This document shows, one piece after another, positions 5,910 to 7,089 of a stretch of 7,089 bases of DNA. Each line of letters starts with the position of its first letter. Within the stretch, counting starts at the first letter, position 1. The notes beneath the pieces are model-generated. The model ran no database searches. It had not been told where the DNA came from and saw only the letters and a list, made by a program, of their open reading frames with translations. The stretch comes from a bacterium (GTDB lineage Bacteria; Dependentiae; Babeliae; Babeliales; RVW-14): NCBI GenBank assembly GCA_010027825.1, contig RGUK01000072.1, positions 1 to 7,089 of the forward strand, written 5' to 3'. Position numbers and translations under genes: made by a program.

Positions 5910-6543
5910 AACCTTCTTGCTGTTTTTGGCTCTTGCCGTAGGGCCTGCGCTCGCAGGGTTTTCATGTGATATGTGCCAACACAGCGCCTTTACATCTGAA
6001 AGAAAATTAGCCAAGCACCAACGAGACTGGCACACAAACACTGCCCCATGTCTAACATGCGGCAAACGATTCACTAGCTACGATAACCGACGGCGATGCC
6101 TCCCGCCAAGCCGCTGCTTGGGGCAAGATGCGTGCTTGTTTCGTTGTCCCTGGGCCGACTCGTTGAGGGCAGATTTATGTCACGAACAAAAGAAGCGAGG
6201 CCTTACACTGACGGAATTCAAAGCTCATGTGGCTACACATCGCTCTCAGCTCGAAGAACCCGCAGGAGCCGTGAGACTAGCCAAATGGCTCCGCACAGAT
6301 CTCCTGAAAAAGCTCAAAATTGGCTACGACTATTTTTGCGAGGAAAATCCTGACCATAAAAGGAGAAGGGTTGGTAGGCCGCGAAAACGCCCCCGGATAG
6401 AACTTATACCAGAAACCGCAGGTTCACAAGCCGCCTCTGCTATGCTAGCAGCAGAACTTATGCCGCCATTCCAGTGCCTGGTCTGCGACGAAGTCTTGGC
6501 AACCAGCGAAGCGTACGAAGAGCACTGCAAGCTGCTTATCTAA
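5878..6543 (+). CDS. Secreted C2H2-type zinc-finger protein with AT-hook/basic nuclear-targeting-like motif; candidate host-directed effector
   Basis: I do not recognise this gene as a known bacterial family. From GTG 5878 the 221 residues start with a Sec-type signal peptide: Lys5 and Lys11, hydrophobic FLLFLALAVG, and PALA before Gly27 as the likely cleavage point. Finger 1 has Cys30, Cys33, His47 and His52 (C-x2-C-x13-H-x4-H). Finger 2 has Cys58, Cys61, Cys74 and Cys80 (C-x2-C-x12-C-x5-C). A third, irregular set may use Cys86, Cys90 and/or Cys101 with His117 and His121. Residues 161-173 (KRRRVGRPRKRPR) combine the AT-hook core GRP with a dense basic run resembling a nuclear localisation signal. 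A last half-finger, Cys200, Cys203, His216, ends five residues later without a normally spaced fourth ligand. The start overlaps the Nudix gene by 32 bases; GTG at 5896 is an alternative that keeps the signal. C2H2 fingers plus AT-hook are eukaryote-like DNA-binding modules. Export suggests action outside the bacterium, possibly in a host nucleus (inference). Confidence 0.8.
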   Translation: MNGAKIVVTVKTFLLFLALAVGPALAGFSCDMCQHSAFTSERKLAKHQRDWHTNTAPCLTCGKRFTSYDNRRRCLPPSRCLGQDACLFRCPWADSLRADLCHEQKKRGLTLTEFKAHVATHRSQLEEPAGAVRLAKWLRTDLLKKLKIGYDYFCEENPDHKRRRVGRPRKRPRIELIPETAGSQAASAMLAAELMPPFQCLVCDEVLATSEAYEEHCKLLI

Positions 6544-6561
6544 TTTCCTGGAAACATTTCT

Positions 6562-6942
6562 TTATTCTACCGAAAGCATTTGTACCAAATGGAAGTAGTT
6601 GCCATCCACATCCTTGAAGAATATCATTTTGACATGGCCAGGCACTTCCACAATGTCACCAACAAATTGCACGCCGCGGCCTTCCAAGGTCTTTTTAGCT
6701 GCAACCACATCATCAACGGTCATTGTGACCACGGCATTATTGCCCGGCTGTACTGGCTGACCAGCGTCATGGCATGCGCCGACGCCCAACCGGAAGCCCT
6801 GATCAGCAGCAACCAGCTCCATCCAACCATACTCGTCTGACCCGGAAGCCATGGTCAACCCAAGTGTTTCCACAAAAAACTGCTTTGCTTGGGCAACATC
6901 TTTGACAGACACCCAGGCAAGCCCCATAGTTTTGATAAGCAC
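6562..6942 (-). CDS. VOC-superfamily protein (glyoxalase/bleomycin-resistance fold)
   Basis: The 126-residue, single-module protein has the paired beta-alpha-beta-beta-beta pattern of the vicinal oxygen chelate fold: VSVKDVAQAKQFFVETLGL (11-29), WMELV (40-44), VTMTVDDVVAAKKTLEGRGV, and the closing KDVDGNYFHLVQ (110-121). In metal-dependent members four His/Glu residues bind the metal. Here the first two His positions appear as Ala/Trp (near 9-10) and Val (near VVTM), Glu42 is present, and the usual final Glu of DPDGNxxEL is His118. A classic glyoxalase I site is therefore not intact, and it may be a binding protein or act on another substrate. The start is GTG at 6942, chosen because AAGGGGA sits about five bases upstream on the minus strand; an internal ATG five codons later lacks one. 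It converges with the zinc-finger gene, leaving 18 bases between the stops. I see no terminator there. Confidence 0.88.
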   Translation of the reverse strand: MLIKTMGLAWVSVKDVAQAKQFFVETLGLTMASGSDEYGWMELVAADQGFRLGVGACHDAGQPVQPGNNAVVTMTVDDVVAAKKTLEGRGVQFVGDIVEVPGHVKMIFFKDVDGNYFHLVQMLSVE

Positions 6943-6958
6943 GTCTTCCCCTTCAGAA

Positions 6959-6964
6959 ATTATA
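6959..6964 (-). promoter_or_regulatory. -10 box upstream of the VOC gene
   Basis: The minus strand reads TATAAT, a perfect match to the sigma70-type -10 consensus, ending 16 bases before the GTG start. Transcription would begin near 6952, at the ribosome binding site, giving a leader of only about 10 bases. No good -35 is seen: CAGACA matches four of six but at 14 bases, and the hexamers at 17-18 bases match poorly. Confidence 0.5.
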
Positions 6965-7076
6965 GGTGTTAAAGCGATTGTCTGCTCAGAAGCCTACCAA
7001 GGCCGGGAAGAATGTATAGCCGGCACTCTTTTTGTTGATTTAACCGTTGTTTCCGATCTAGACCCACGGAGAAAAG

Positions 7077-7089
7077 GTGCACAAAAATT
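7077..7089 (+). CDS. Possible 5' end of a further gene cut by the window edge
   Basis: GTG at 7077 is preceded at five bases by GGAG (7068-7071), a good ribosome binding site, and the frame (M-H-K-N...) stays open to the edge. Upstream TTGATT (7035-7040) could be a -35, but the -10 candidate TCTAGA (7057-7062) is poor. Only four codons are visible, so product and even reality are uncertain. Confidence 0.35.

Noticed and set aside
5064..6455. Twelve-base repeat ATGCTAGCAGCA (near 5063 and near 6441)
   Set aside because: It is a single pair encoding Met-Leu-Ala-Ala in unrelated genes; best explained by chance and codon preference.
6580..6840. Open frame of 86 codons on the plus strand
   Set aside because: It is antisense to the VOC gene and has no motif; the minus-strand gene has a ribosome binding site and -10 box.
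7002..7033. GC hairpin followed by TTTTT as a terminator
   Set aside because: The stem is only five pairs with a 13-base loop, and no plus-strand gene ends before it.
1..7089. Mobile element, prophage, CRISPR array or toxin-antitoxin pair
   Set aside because: No transposase, integrase, terminal repeats, regularly spaced repeats or paired small toxin/antitoxin frames could be seen.
1..7089. Firm assignment to Candidatus Dependentiae
   Set aside because: The secreted zinc-finger gene suggests a host-associated lineage, but no marker gene here identifies a phylum by eye, so it is left as a suggestion.

Overview
The window is a gene-dense, bacterial-type chromosomal segment of roughly balanced G+C. 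It has Shine-Dalgarno-led starts (including GTG starts), overlapping genes and rho-independent hairpins. The protein families (FtsH, a DRA/NodI-type ABC exporter, a GT-B glycosyltransferase, HAD, Nudix, VOC) are widespread and do not fix the species. The most telling gene encodes a small protein with a Sec-type signal peptide, eukaryote-style C2H2 zinc fingers and an AT-hook/basic motif. That combination suggests a bacterium living in or on eukaryotic cells. Intracellular protist symbionts such as Candidatus Dependentiae (TM6) would fit, but this is an inference and was not tested.

Left part (2-957): the C-terminal half of the membrane protease FtsH, cut by the window edge and closed by a near-perfect terminator. 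Next (957-1223) comes a 267-base leader with no large gene. It holds a possible promoter, an 11-codon candidate leader peptide, a long stem-loop, a GTAA-capped hairpin and a second terminator-like hairpin with a T-rich tail. It precedes a two-gene ABC-2 exporter operon (ATPase 1224-1970, permease 1978-2772), so regulated read-through (attenuation) is plausible.

Middle: a minus-strand GT4-like glycosyltransferase (2674-3906) with a hydrophobic N-terminal leader overlaps the permease tail to tail by 99 bases. Only 44 bases separate its start from the start of a plus-strand cluster.

Right-middle cluster (3951-6543): four genes in tight translational overlap. They are a HAD phosphatase, a proline-iminopeptidase-like alpha/beta hydrolase (38-base overlap), a Nudix hydrolase (4-base ATGA overlap) and the secreted zinc-finger/AT-hook protein (32-base overlap). 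The first three look like small-molecule or peptide housekeeping enzymes. The last looks like a candidate effector that acts outside the bacterium, possibly on host chromatin, yet it appears to be co-transcribed with them.

Right end: a minus-strand VOC-fold protein (6562-6942) with a perfect TATAAT box just upstream, then a short spacer and the probable first codons of a further plus-strand gene at the window edge. No tRNA, rRNA, insertion sequence, CRISPR array or phage gene was seen.
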